From assembly GCA_013180625.2 (NCBI GenBank), contig SNVD02002434.1:1240001-1304000 (forward strand): DNA of 64,000 nt. Direction: 5' to 3'. Positions 1 to 10,504 of this stretch are shown here, in pieces. Made by a program: the position numbers and the translations under genes. The notes beneath the pieces were generated by a model. That model was given only the letters and a program-made list of their open reading frames with translations. It ran no database searches and was not told where the DNA came from. Position 1 is the first letter of the stretch. Each line of letters opens with the position of its first letter. The stretch is from Boswellia sacra (Eukaryota; Streptophyta; Magnoliopsida; Sapindales; Burseraceae).

Positions 1-1090
1 AACTTGATGAAACTGATTCTAAATAGATTGCTTTTCTAACAAAAAATTATGTCAAGTTCATGAAAAAGAATTTCAGGAAAAAGTATCAAAGAAAGCCATC
101 AAACTCAAATGAAGACAAGTTCAGGAAATTCACCAAGGAGAATGACAAGAAAAAATTGAAGCAACCTGATAAGAAATGACAGATTCAGTGTTATGAATAT
201 TCTGGTTATGGGCATATATTCAATCTGAATGTGCTAATCTCAAGAAGAAGAACAAAGGCTTGACAGCTACCTGGAGTGATGAATCAGAATATGATTCGGA
301 AGATCATGAATGCATGAGTAATTTTATGACATTTACAGCTTCTGCAGCTGATAAAGGGAAAGCTATTATGACTAACATAACAGATCACTGCAGAATCAAT
401 GTTGATCATTCAGATACAAAAAATGATCTAGAATACTATAAAGAGTTGCAAGAAACTTACAATGCACTCTATAGTGAATGGCTGAGTCCAAAAGAGGAAA
501 TCAAAACTTTGAAGAAGGAGATTGAAGTGTTGAAATGTGAAAAATCATATACTAAAAACTGTATCACAGAACTGGAGCTTACTTTGATAGGCAAAATAGC
601 ACATATTCAGAAAATTACAATAGAACTAATTGAGAACAAAAGATGTGTTGATCAACTCAGAATTGGGTCAGATAAACTTGATCAGGTCTTGAGTCTTGGA
701 AGAGAGAATTCAAAAAACATAGATTGGGATATATAAAAGATAATGTTGCATCCTTATCAACAACAGTGTTTGTAAAAGCTTTAACATCAGGTAAAAATTC
801 TGAACCTACCTCAATAAGGTCAAGTCCTAGTTCAAAAAGTAATGAAACATTTGTTTATCCTCTAAGCTCTTTTAAATGCAGTCCTGAAAAGGTAAGAAAA
901 TGCATTCCAACTTGTTATTTTTGTGGTAAAAAGGGACATGTTAGACCTAGATACTTTAAATTGTTGAATCTTTTGTATAAAAAATCAAAACAGTTCAAAC
1001 TGTTACCAAAGTCACAACTGCAGTGGGTTAAGAAAGAGAAGACAGTCTGCAAAGTTGCACTTACTACTCTTAAACATTCTTCTAACGATT
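1..1090 (+). pseudogene. gag remnant with two decayed CCHC zinc knuckles
   Basis: This is the nucleocapsid-like part of the retroelement polyprotein. Near 190-250 a first knuckle-like stretch (QCYEYSGYGH) is followed by a TATWSDES segment typical of Sirevirus gag. Residues coded at 430-700 form a Lys/Glu/Leu-rich predicted coiled coil. A second knuckle is coded near 910-960 (CYFCGKKGHVRPRY); it keeps C-x2-C-x4-H but has Tyr in place of the last Cys, so it should not bind zinc normally. The frame shifts between 730 and 740 and there are stops before 260. Gag packages the element RNA in the cytoplasm; this copy looks dead. Confidence 0.75.
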
Positions 1091-1640
1091 TGTGGTATTT
1101 TGACAGTAGTTGTTCTAGGCATATGTGGAAATAAACAGTTTTTGAAAAATTTTGAAGCATTCAGGGAAGGAAATGTCACTTATGGAGATGGAGCAAAGAG
1201 TAAGATCATTGGTAAAGGCACTTTGAATGTCAATGGACTTCCCAATTTTCAAAATGTCTTGCTGGTTGAAGGTTTGAAAGCTAATCTAATTAGTATTAGT
1301 CAGATATGTGATGACAAGTATATTGTTAATTTCACACAAAACAAATGCATAGTCTCAGACAATTTTAGTAAATGCATTTTAGAAGGAAAAAGATCTTCAG
1401 ATAATTGTTATATGTTAAAAATTGTATTGCAAGCTAAGATTTCAGATTTAAAATTGTGGCATCAAAAATTAGGACACTTGAATTAAAAAGACTTGGTTAA
1501 ATTAACTAAGTTAGGTGCTGTAAAAAGAGTTCCTAAACTTGATGACAAAGTTAATGAAATTTGTGGACCATGTCAAATGAGAAAACAAATTAGAAGTTCA
1601 CACAAATTCATTTCACATCTTAGCACATCCAAAATACTTG
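1085..1640 (+). pseudogene. Protease and GAG-pre-integrase remnant
   Basis: The stretch LWYFDSSCSRHM at about 1090-1126 corresponds to the copia aspartic protease active site, normally D-S-G-C-S-R-H-M; here the Gly is Ser. After a frame shift near 1130, the frame 1140-1486 holds the rest of the protease and the start of the GAG-pre-integrase domain (LWHQKLGHLN), which ends at an in-frame stop at about 1485. The next frame (1493-1741) carries the second half of the HHCC zinc-binding module (CGPCQMRKQ). The protease would cut the polyprotein and the HHCC module assists integrase. Breaks and the altered active site indicate loss of function. Confidence 0.75.
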
Positions 1641-2620
1641 ATTTGCTTCACATGAATCTCATAGGTCCTATGCAAATTGAAAGCATTATTGGTAAGAGAT
1701 ACATATTTGTTTGTGTGGATGATTTTTTTAGATATACTTGAGTTGATTTATTAAAGAAAACTCTGACACTTTTGAAGCTTTCAGGAATCTTTGTGTTAAG
1801 ATTGAAAATGAGCAAAACAGGAACATTGGCAGGATAGTGAGAATAAGAAGTGATCATGACAAGGAGTTTGAAAACGTTAGCTATACTGACTTTTGCAAAT
1901 ATCATGGAATTGAACATGAATTTTCAGCTCTAAAAACCCTTGAACAGAATGGCATTGTGGAAAGAAAAAATAAAACTCTTCATGAGATGGTTAGAGTCAT
2001 GCTCAATAGCAAGAAGTTGACCAAAAGGCTATGGGCTGAAGCAATAAGCACTACTTGTTACATTTCAAATAGAGTTTTTCTAAGATCTGGCACTAACCAA
2101 ACACTTTATAAAATTTTGAAAGGTAGAAAACCTAATTTAAAATATTTTCATGTTTTTGGTTGCAGGTGTTACATTTTAAATGACAGAGAGCAGTTAGGCA
2201 AATTAGATCCAAGAAGTGATGAAGGAGTTTTTGTTGAATATGCACAAAATAGCAAAGTGTTTCAAGTTTATAATCTTCGAACTGAGGCAGTCATGGAATT
2301 TGCAAACGTAGTATTTGATGATCTGGATGATTATGCAAAATACTCACAAGAGGAAAACATAACCAGCTTTACAGAAGATACAGAAAAATCAGATTCTGAC
2401 AGCAATAACAATAGAGACGATTCAGTTATGAAAGAGGAAACAACTGTAGTTTCATTTGACACAACAAAGACAACTGACAACTCAGATATGAACAGAGCCT
2501 CAATCAGAAATGAAGATAAAAGAAAAAATCCACCCACTTGGATACAGAAGGCACATCCAACTAGCTTTATCATTGAAACACCAGATGGTATGATGAAAAC
2601 TATGAGCAAGGTAAGGAATC
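1640..2620 (+). pseudogene. Integrase core and C-terminal domain remnant
   Basis: The integrase (DDE-type strand-transfer domain) starts around 1640. The first catalytic Asp of the copia H-M-D-x-x-G-P-M motif is Asn here (HMNLIGPM), and a stop follows at 1741. The second part (1837-2667) keeps the RSDHDKEF segment with the second Asp and the QNGIVERKNKTL segment with the catalytic Glu. It continues into the copia-typical FHVFGCRCY / KLDPRSDEGVFV region and a long acidic Ser/Asp-rich linker (2370-2500). The Asp-to-Asn change and the stop are both inactivating. Confidence 0.8.
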
Positions 2621-2659
2621 ATGTAAGATTTACATGTTATGTTTCATTAGTTAACCAAA

Positions 2660-3640
2660 AAATATGAAAGAAGATTTAAAAGAAGATGTTTGGATTCAGG
2701 CAACGCAAGATAAACTTAATCAGTTTAAAAGAAATGAAGTATGGGAATTAGTTCCTTGACCAGAAAATGCAAATATTATTAGAACTAAATGGATATTCAA
2801 GAATAAAACTGATGAAAGTGGTCAAGTAGTAAGAAATAAGGCTAGGCTAGTAGAAAAAGTTATACACAAGTAGAAGGTATAGACTTTGATAAAACCTTTG
2901 CACTTGTAGCTAGACTTGAGTCAATCAGATTACTACATGTAATTGCTCGTTTAGTTGATTTTAAGTTGTACCAAATGGATGTTAAAACAGCCTTTCTAAA
3001 TGGCTATCTCAATGAAGAAGTATTTGTTGAACAGCCTAAGGGTTTTGAAGATCCTAAACATCCTGATTTTGTGTACAAATTGCATAAAGCTTTATATGGA
3101 TTGAAACAAGCTCCTAGAGCTTGGTATGAAAGGTTGACAAATTTTTTTAGCAACAGAGGTTATAGAAGAGGCAGCAATGATAAGACTTTGTTTATCAAAC
3201 ATGCATCTAACTATTTTATTGTTGCTCAAATATATGTTGATGACATTATGCTTGGCTCAACTAACAAAAGTAAAACTAATGAGTTTATTAATTTAATGCA
3301 GGAGGAGTTTGAGATGAGCATGGTAGGAGAATTAAATTTCTTTCTTGGATTGCAGGTTAAGCAAATGAATGATAGGATATTCAAACCTCAATCAAAATAT
3401 GCTAAAAATCTTGTAAAGAAATTTGGGCTTGAGAATTCAAAACCAATAAAAACTCCTATCAGTATTAACCTGAAACTTTCAAAAGAAAATACAGGAAAAG
3501 AGGTTGATACAAGTTTGTGTAGAAGCATCATTGACAATTTATTATACCTCACAGCAAGTAGACCAGACTTGTGCTTTAGTGTAGGACTTTGTACAAGATT
3601 TTAAGCAAATCTTAAAGAATCACATCTGTCAGCATCTAAA
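2660..3640 (+). pseudogene. Reverse transcriptase remnant (copia RVT_2)
   Basis: The N-terminal third (2663-2960) is interrupted by a stop at about 2758 (after ELVP) and frame breaks near 2865. The remainder is one open frame, 2966-3604, with the copia hallmarks QMDVKTAFLNGYL (first catalytic Asp), ALYGLKQAPRAWYERL and the catalytic YVDDIMLGS at about 3234-3260, followed by FFLGLQV. The catalytic Asp pair is intact. The domain copies element RNA into DNA in the virus-like particle. It ends at a stop at 3602-3604 and the frame resumes in RNase H. Confidence 0.9.
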
Positions 3641-4222
3641 AGAATCATTAGGTATGTATATGGAACTAATGATTATGGTATATGGTTTTTTAAAGATACA
3701 AATGATTATCTTACAGGGTTTAGTGATGTTGACTGGGCAGGAAATGCAGATGACAGAAAAAGCACATCAGGAGGATGTTTTTATCTTGGTACTAACTTAG
3801 TCTCTTGGCACAATAAAAAGCAAAATTCTATTTCTTTGTCTATCGTTAAAGCTAAATACATAGCAGCAGGAAGTTGTTGCACACAACTACTATGGATAAA
3901 GTAAATGTTGAGTGATTATGGTAGTGAACAAAAACCTATAACTGTGTTTTGTGATACTACTAATGCTATAAACATTTTCAAAAATCATGTTCAACATTTT
4001 AAAACAAAACAAATTGACATAAGATACCAATGTATAAAGGAACTAGTAGAGTCTAAGGTAATACACGTTGAACACATCTCCACTGATAAACAATTAGCTG
4101 ACTTGTTCACTAAGGCATTAGATACAACAAGATTTGAGAATATAAGAAATACCTTAGGCATCTATCAGTTTTCTGAATTAACATTGTTTGCTGTTATGTT
4201 AATTATATCTGTAATATCATAA
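3640..4222 (+). pseudogene. RNase H remnant (copia RNase_HI)
   Basis: The segment coded around 3725-3860 contains SDVDWAGNADDRKSTSGG and a diverged form of the SLS-x-x-E-A-E-Y-x-A-A motif (LSIVKAKYIAA: both Glu residues are changed). A stop at 3902 separates it from the frame 3905-4222, which holds the C-terminal part with the copia-typical HFKTKQIDIRY, VEHISTDKQLADLFTKAL and FENIRNTLGI segments. RNase H would remove the RNA template after reverse transcription. Loss of the Glu ligand and the stop argue that this copy is inactive. Confidence 0.85.
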
Positions 4223-4715
4223 GTTTTCTTCTAATTTAGCATGTATGAGCTGTAATATAAAAATTGTGTAAATGATAAGATAACTGATTTAAAATGAAAA
4301 TACAGAGAGGGTTACAAATATATGATGTGTGAAAGCCATCATTGAGAGTAACATCAGTGTATCTAAGAAATATGTTGAGGTCACCCACTCAAATGAAAAG
4401 GGCTACCTCTATATTGTGTGAAAGCTACTATATTTATAATCCAATGGGATTAATTCTTAATATGTCCAAATAATATTTTTGACATCTCAATCAATTGAAA
4501 AGATAAATGAAAACAGCTTTCATGTGAAAAGAATAAACAGTTCTGAAATATGCTTCCTTAGAATGATTCATATGATGTTCAGATATCGTTGTTATGTTAC
4601 ATTTAACTGTTTTCTGGTGTGTTTTTCACATCATATGATGCTCTTTGTGCCTATCTAAAATTTAACTTTTTTTGTGTGTCTATATGTCAAAATATCATGT
4701 CAGCTTTATTGAATT

Positions 4716-7072
4716 GAGGGGGAGAAATTTCAGTGGCGAGAATCTTAACTCTATTAGAATTTCTTATTTTAATGGAAATCAAATTTTAAATTCTCGTTCA
4801 TTAATGATATTTATTAAGTTGTTTTTGAAAATGATTTAAATTTAAAATTTATGGGAAATGAAAATATATTAAAAATCAATCTTTCCTAAGTATATCACAA
4901 ATACAGTTAGGGCATTCTCTGTTCATGCCATACTCGATCAACAGTGTCTTCACTCTCTCTCGTCTTGCTTCTCCCTGTTCTGAGATAATCTTGCAGCCTT
5001 GAAACCCTAGCAATGGCGACATCTTCTAATTCTTCAAAAACCATAAGTTAATCATCTTCCCAACACGACTCTGGTCACAACAGTAGCGATAGCGCACAGT
5101 CGTCTCATTCGTAACAACATCATGCAGAGATCCTGATTGATCCTGTAATAAGTGAAGACGAGTTAATTCTTGTCAAGAGAATGAAAGACAAGGTGAAACC
5201 GAATCAGCAGTCGTTAAGCAAAAATTCTTGAAGTATACGTCAAAGAGGAAGTTGTAGATTGAAAGGCCAGTTAAGCTAACCGACTTCAACAAATATGGTT
5301 TGAGTGAGCTTCTTGAGTCTATTTAATGGACTCGAATGGTAAACAACTTTCTACCCCCTATGAAGTCTTTAATTCAAGAGTTTTATGCAAATATCACTAA
5401 TTTCATTGATGACCCGAAAAGCTATCATTATCACAAAGTGTATTGTGGAGGAAAGTTTGTGAAATTTTCACCAAATGTCGTCAACACATTCTTTGATATA
5501 CTAATAGGTAGTTTGCACTCTGTGGATAAAAACTTTGATATGGCAGTTGTAATTATTGAGTTAACTGGTTAAGGGGATATAGATTGGAGTTCAAGAGATG
5601 GCATTGATCAACAATATCTTAAAAAGAAGTATAGGTACAGTATAAAATTGCTCAATTTGACTCGTTTCCCTCTTCACACCAAAACCAGGTCAGAGGAGAT
5701 AAAGTAAAATATATGTTCTGCTTGGGCACCAATAGACCTATTAATCTAGGTTTATGGATTTATCAGATGATTGTTCATATTGCACCATATCAATTCGACT
5801 ACCATTTGCTTGTCTCTCCTTGTTTAAATTCAAGGTATTTTAGCTCAAAATGATATTCCCATTAGCTCCAAAGAAAACACTGAAATTCTGTCTAAGTCAA
5901 TCACAAAGGATTTCTTCATCACTTACATGATAAAACTGATCTGCTTATACCTGAACCAAAACCAAGAAGAGTCCACAAAAATCCCATGAGCAATGTGGAA
6001 GAACAGCTTACTTTGATCAATTCTGTTTTAACTGATATTGTGCAGGATCTTAAGGATATCAAAGCAAAGCAGTCTTGTTTTGGAGACAAAACTTACAGGA
6101 CAATTTGTTGCTATAGAAGAACCACAGCCCATGGAAACAAAAAATGTGGTATATGAGCAGTCTGCTGAGCACATGCTAGAGACTGATGCACCAATGCCTG
6201 AGGCAGCTAAGCAAATGCCTGTAGAAGATCAAGCTGAACAACCTGCTATTGAGACAGACATAATAGCAGAAAAGAAGAGAAGACAAAGAAATCCAAGAAG
6301 AAAGCAAAGGGAACTGATTTGAAGGGCAAGAAGAAGGTTAAAGTGGTGAAGAAAAAGTCTGACAAGAGGAAGAAGAAAATTGAATTAGCAGTCCCCGAAC
6401 TGAGGGATGAGTACTTGTCAGATGAACCAACACAAGAAGAACTTGAAATGACATTGCCTTCACCACCTGTTGAGGCAGAACCTGATGTTTCTCCAGTCCC
6501 TGAAACAGAACGTCATGACTCTCCACCATCACTATAGTCACCCCCACATGTCACAGAGCCCATACCAGGTGAAGACCACACATAGGAACTCATTCCTGCA
6601 GCAGACACAACAAAACCAGCCACAGCACTCCCATCTCAACTTGCAGTAGAATCCCTGGTACCTCTACAACACCCTGTTGTTGAGTTACAACCAATAGAAA
6701 CCAGTGCTGACTGACTTGATAAGGAAATACGCAAGATTATGGCTGAAGTCAATGCCACTTCCTCAGATACAACTGAAGCACAGCCTGCTCCTGTGACTTC
6801 TGAACAGCCCACACCCACTACTACTGGGAAAATGTTCAAAATGAAGGCTGGAAGGTTAAAAAGCGCTATGACAGTTCCTCTTCCTCACCTGTTCGCAAGT
6901 CTCTACATCTTCTTTAGTTTTTAAAACTTGTTCTGAAATCAAGGGGGAGAAGTAATTTCTGATATAATTTTGTTTTGTTTTGATTTTATTTTGATTCTAC
7001 TAATTCTAATTCTGTTTGATATTTTTTGTTGCTTCTTCTTCTCAAGGGTAGTAAGTAAGGAGTAAGGGGGAG
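4716..7072 (+). other. Repeated polypurine-tract-like motifs between RNase H and 3' LTR
   Basis: G-rich purine runs of the form A(A)GGGGGAG occur at 4716-4726, 6941-6952 and 7063-7072, before the true tract at 8850-8862. Multiplied polypurine tracts in this part of the element are reported for Sireviruses; that is established knowledge for the lineage, while their role as priming sites in this copy is inference. Confidence 0.55.
5013..6923 (+). pseudogene. Extra 3' open reading frame of the retroelement (env-like position), degenerate
   Basis: After a leader with no coding signal (4223-5012) an ATG at 5013 starts a Ser-rich frame (MATSSNSSKT) broken by several stops. The clearest part is 5336-5572, which resembles the plant retroelement-associated domain (Pfam 'putative plant transposon protein'): IQEFYANI, VYCGGKFVKFSPNVVN. 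Farther on (6038-6920) the frame is Gln/Glu/Pro-rich with a strongly basic patch near 6270-6390 (RRQRNPRRKQRE, then Lys runs), then acidic Pro-rich tails. The position between RNase H and 3' LTR matches the env-like ORF of SIRE1-type elements, but I see no convincing signal peptide, so the envelope label is by position only. Function is unknown. Confidence 0.55.
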
Positions 7073-7235
7073 TAAAGAATTTTTATGCTTTGTATGCATT
7101 CGCCCTATTTTATACTTTGTGTTTTTAACTTATTTCTTTACTGTGTTATGTCTTATTCTCTGCCTATTTCATTTGATGTATATTTTTTTTATTTGCTCTG
7201 ATCATGATTTGGTTGAAGTGTTGTTTGACAAGTTT

Positions 7236-7240
7236 GTCAA
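7236..7240. repeat. Target site duplication (left) of inserted solo LTR
   Basis: The 5 bases GTCAA lie directly before the TGATA start of the inserted LTR and recur exactly after its TATCA end at 8652-8656. Confidence 0.9.
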
Positions 7241-8651
7241 TGATACGTTCGAAACTAGCAAGTATACTAGTCGCACAAGTAATAAAGTGATGAGTAAGAT
7301 ATCGTTCCCACGAGGATTGATTCTAATTGAATTTGTTATTTTCCAACAACAAGAAATTAAATAAGAGGGGTTTTGTTGAATGATTAACTAAATGAACTAA
7401 GAATGCAAATGAAGAATAACAAAACAGAAAGTTAATTTGAGTGAAAAATCAATGAGAGACACTTGGTTAAGAGTTCATTCTCTGCCACAAGATATGAATT
7501 TGTGAATTAACCTAGAATTGTAATCCAATTACAGCATTGAAGTTATCAACCGTAGATAACAACAAGCTCTGTTATCCCAATCTTTCCTTACTTTGTTGTT
7601 AAATAAAACAAGCTCTTTATTTAATCTCTATCCATTAAACAACCTAGAACAAGCTCTCTAAGTTTAATTCAATAGAAGCATTACGATGAGAAAGATAAGT
7701 TGATCTAAGCAATAATCACACAAGTTCGGATTATTTAACCTAGGTTGTATTTTCCAATTGCAATCTCTGATCACAATTTTGCTACTAATGATTGGAAATT
7801 CATGACAATTACGGATCAAGATTTCTAATCTAGCAATAGACAACAACAGATTATATTCAGTTGGCCATTCCAAATATAATCAGTAAGCAATCATAAGCAT
7901 TAGATATGGAAAAATACAAGCAACTTCAATTAGAGAATTGGATAACAATTTCTTACACGATCAACTCACAAAATCCATATCAAGGGCTTGGAAATCACCC
8001 TCAACCAATTCAGATTCAGTTACACATGTTTAAGAACGTGGTAAATACAATACAACATGGAGACATTCCAGAAAATGAAAGGGAAGGGAAAAACTTAGCA
8101 AATTTGATGTAATTCTCTTTGGATTGTAGTTCTTCCTCTTTCCAAGCTTCCTTTCTCCTTCAAGAACTCCAAGAGATGAAAGAATTCCAGAGCTTCAGCC
8201 TCCACCACGTTCTCCCCTCTTCAAGTTATGAAAATAAAACCCTAAAATGTGTTTAAATACTCTGCTACAGTAACGTGCTACAGTGTCCCGTATTATACAT
8301 GCTACAGTGATGTGTGGAATTACATTTCTACACTTCTCACACTGTTTTGATTACAACTTTCGGTACACTGAATGGATTCATAAACCGTAAATTTCTCCAA
8401 AAAGTAGACTTCGAGAGCTTTTCAACGGTATATGATATGTCATCGGGTTCATTGTATATCAATACAATTAAATCCGAGAAGATGGTTGACTAGCAGAGGT
8501 GAAAATGAAGGGTTTTACTCCATTTTTGTGCAAGTTGCTCCAAAACTCCTACAAACATCAAAACCACACAAAAACATAAAAATACCAAGGAATATAGCAA
8601 AGAAACATGGACGAATTGATATGAAAATGATATATAAATAGACACTTATCA
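7241..8651 (+). mobile_element. Solo LTR (1411 bp), probably Ty3/gypsy, nested in the copia element
   Basis: The block starts TGATACGTTCG and ends ACACTTATCA, giving the TG...CA ends and short inverted repeat (TGATA/TATCA) of an LTR. It is flanked by perfect 5-bp duplications GTCAA (7236-7240, 8652-8656). No retroviral coding domain lies inside, and the size fits a single LTR, so I read it as a solo LTR left by LTR-LTR recombination. The early motif TATCGTTCCCACGAGG is familiar from plant gypsy-type LTRs, but assignment to a lineage needs a database search. The strand is assigned from that motif and is tentative. ORF-like stretches inside (for example 7906-8112) are short and have no recognisable domain. 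Confidence 0.88.
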
Positions 8652-8656
8652 GTCAA
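8652..8656. repeat. Target site duplication (right) of inserted solo LTR
   Basis: GTCAA, identical to 7236-7240, directly after the LTR end. Confidence 0.9.
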
Positions 8657-8849
8657 CTTCACTTTGTGTTGTTTATGCAGGATATACACATTCAGACATT
8701 TATCTGTTATTTGCTTTGTAATTGCATACTCTTATTATTTATTTAAGTATGATATTCTGTTTGGTAGATCATGATTGTTTATAATTATGTCTGACTTATC
8801 TTTGTGTTCTTTGACCAGAAACAGTTTGGTGTTTTCATCACAAGTTGTC

Positions 8850-8862
8850 AAAAAGGGGGAGA
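8850..8862 (+). promoter_or_regulatory. Polypurine tract of the Sirevirus-like element
   Basis: AAAAAGGGGGAGA immediately precedes the TGTTATG start of the 3' LTR. This is the primer site for plus-strand DNA synthesis in LTR elements. Confidence 0.85.
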
Positions 8863-8863
8863 T

Positions 8864-9733
8864 TGTTATGTCAATGTTTACTACACTTGCATGTGACATG
8901 CACATGATAATTTTGACCAACTTGTGATAAAACTAAAATGTTATATTGTTTTTTATTTTACTATTTCTAGAAGTATAATTTATGAAGTATTTGATTTATA
9001 ATGAATATCTTCTTAGATTACGACATTATTTAATGTATCCAAGTTAAAATAGGAGAATATTTATTTGTCTCATAATTCCTTTAGGAGTTACTTATATCAC
9101 TTCCTATTATATTTGTCTTTATCCTAATAAGAGTTTGATTAGGATTTTTATAGGATTTTAGGAAGGTTTCGATTAGGCATCCCAATATATATATAACGTT
9201 ATGTTTACATAACATATATATGTTGGTTGAGTGAGTTTATGTTACGGCGTTCCAGGAATTAAAAAAAGGGCTTCAACGCCAATTGGAATGCATCATTAAT
9301 TTGATTTTATGAGTGTTTTATTCATGTATGAGAGGTTGTAATCATGCATGAATTTTTTATTAGGACTGTCTAAATTTGTATACACTTAAGAGAACTTGCG
9401 GGTTAAGTGTTTATGTAATTCAGTGTCAGACATCATGGTTATACTTTACTTAACAGTGTGTTGTTAAGTTATCAGCGACAGAGAGTGAGCAATGTCACTA
9501 AAATTTAAGATCTTGACGAGATTTTGTTTTACAAAGATTAGATCAGTGTGTGAGAGTGAATCAACATTGTAAATGATCCTCAAGATTGTACAAACAAGAA
9601 CTTAGTGAATTGCAGCTCTAAAGCTGTCCGTAGATGTAGGTTTTATAACCGAACTACGTAAAATCCTCTTGTGCTAATTTATTTTACAGTTTACTGTTAT
9701 ATTACTTATAACTGCATACTTCCAAAACTTACA
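8864..9733 (+). repeat. 3' LTR of the Sirevirus-like element (right end approximate)
   Basis: The LTR starts TGTTATGTCAATG right after the polypurine tract. A TATA-like run (TATATATATAACG, about 9185) marks the U3/R promoter. The later part (AGCTCTAAAGCTGTCCGTAGATGTAGG, then CCGAACTACGTAAAATCC; 9614-9665) is the conserved R/U5 segment seen in copia/Sirevirus LTRs. The end is placed at the CA of AACTTACA (9733), but ACTGCA at 9716 is possible; the 5' LTR that would decide is outside the window. Confidence 0.75.
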
Positions 9734-10504
9734 CTCCTCAAATCTAATTAATTTTTAATTTTAAAAAGTAGTAATACTTTTACAAACTCTATATATAAAC
9801 TGATGTGACATCATTATTTCTACACACATTATTACTCTCTATTAAATAAATAGATTTTGTAAAAAAAATTTGTAAAAATAACATTATTCAATGTTAAATA
9901 TACATTTATTAATTTAATGACTAAAATTAAAGTTTTCGAAAGCTATTGTACATTAATTGAATCCTCATCAGGAAAACCTATGGGCTCAACCTCAAAGCTA
10001 TTGATGTATGTTTTTGTTCAGTTTTCCAAGTCAATAAAACTCGATTTCGTCAAATACTTCTTCTTTAATGGTGGAACAATTGATAGTGGATTTCTATCTT
10101 TAAAAAAGTAAGGAAAAAGAATATTTTGCCATTTTTGTATATAATTCAAACACAATTGAAAATGTTTTTCTACGGGTGAAAAAATCATTGTTGGCTTCCA
10201 AAATCAATGAACAGCTTTTTATAATGATACAAACATTGGACATTAGTGTTGAAGTTGAAGCTGAAGCAGAAGAAGAAACACACAGTAATGCAGGGAAAAT
10301 TTGGGGCACTCCTCCCGTCCTCCAGTTTCGGCCTGTGTGAATCGCACCCAATGGCCATGTAGTGGTGATCCAGTCTTTCATTGCATCTCATATCAATTAA
10401 TTTTTAATCTTAAATGTACATCATTGATTTAATGATTAAAATTGAAGTAATTTAATGATTACTTAAGACTCTCAAGTAATAATTAAAAAATGCAAGATCA
10501 GTAA
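9734..10504. repeat. Degenerate dispersed/tandem repeat family, left flank
   Basis: The segment 9928-10000 (TTCGAAAGCTATTGTACATTAA ... TATGGGCTCAACCT) recurs at 14722-14785, and 10468-10504 (CTCAAGTAATAATTAAAAAATGC) recurs at 14609-14636 and 14787-14810. Between them (10005-10460) lies unrelated low-coding sequence with no domain I recognise. The family looks like an old repeat of roughly 180 bp per unit, now broken by insertions. Confidence 0.55.

Larger units (their letters stand above)
1..9733 (+). mobile_element. Ty1/copia retrotransposon, Sirevirus-like, 5'-truncated by window edge and degenerate
   Basis: The domain order gag, protease, GAG-pre-integrase, integrase, reverse transcriptase, RNase H is that of Ty1/copia. 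The gag knuckle followed by a coiled-coil-rich stretch, a long region (about 3.2 kb without the later insertion) between RNase H and the 3' LTR, and several polypurine-tract-like motifs there fit the Sirevirus lineage. The 5' LTR and primer binding site lie before the window, so LTR divergence and the target duplication cannot be measured here. Frame breaks occur in all domains (for example stops near 1489, 1741, 2667, 2760 and 3604), so the copy is not autonomous. A solo LTR has inserted at 7241-8651. The right end (9733) is my estimate of the LTR end. Confidence 0.9.

Noticed and set aside
10100..10391. Minus-strand frames starting MKDWITTTWPL and MRCNERLDHH
   Set aside because: No domain, repeat context, and two overlapping frames of equal weight; not supported as a gene.
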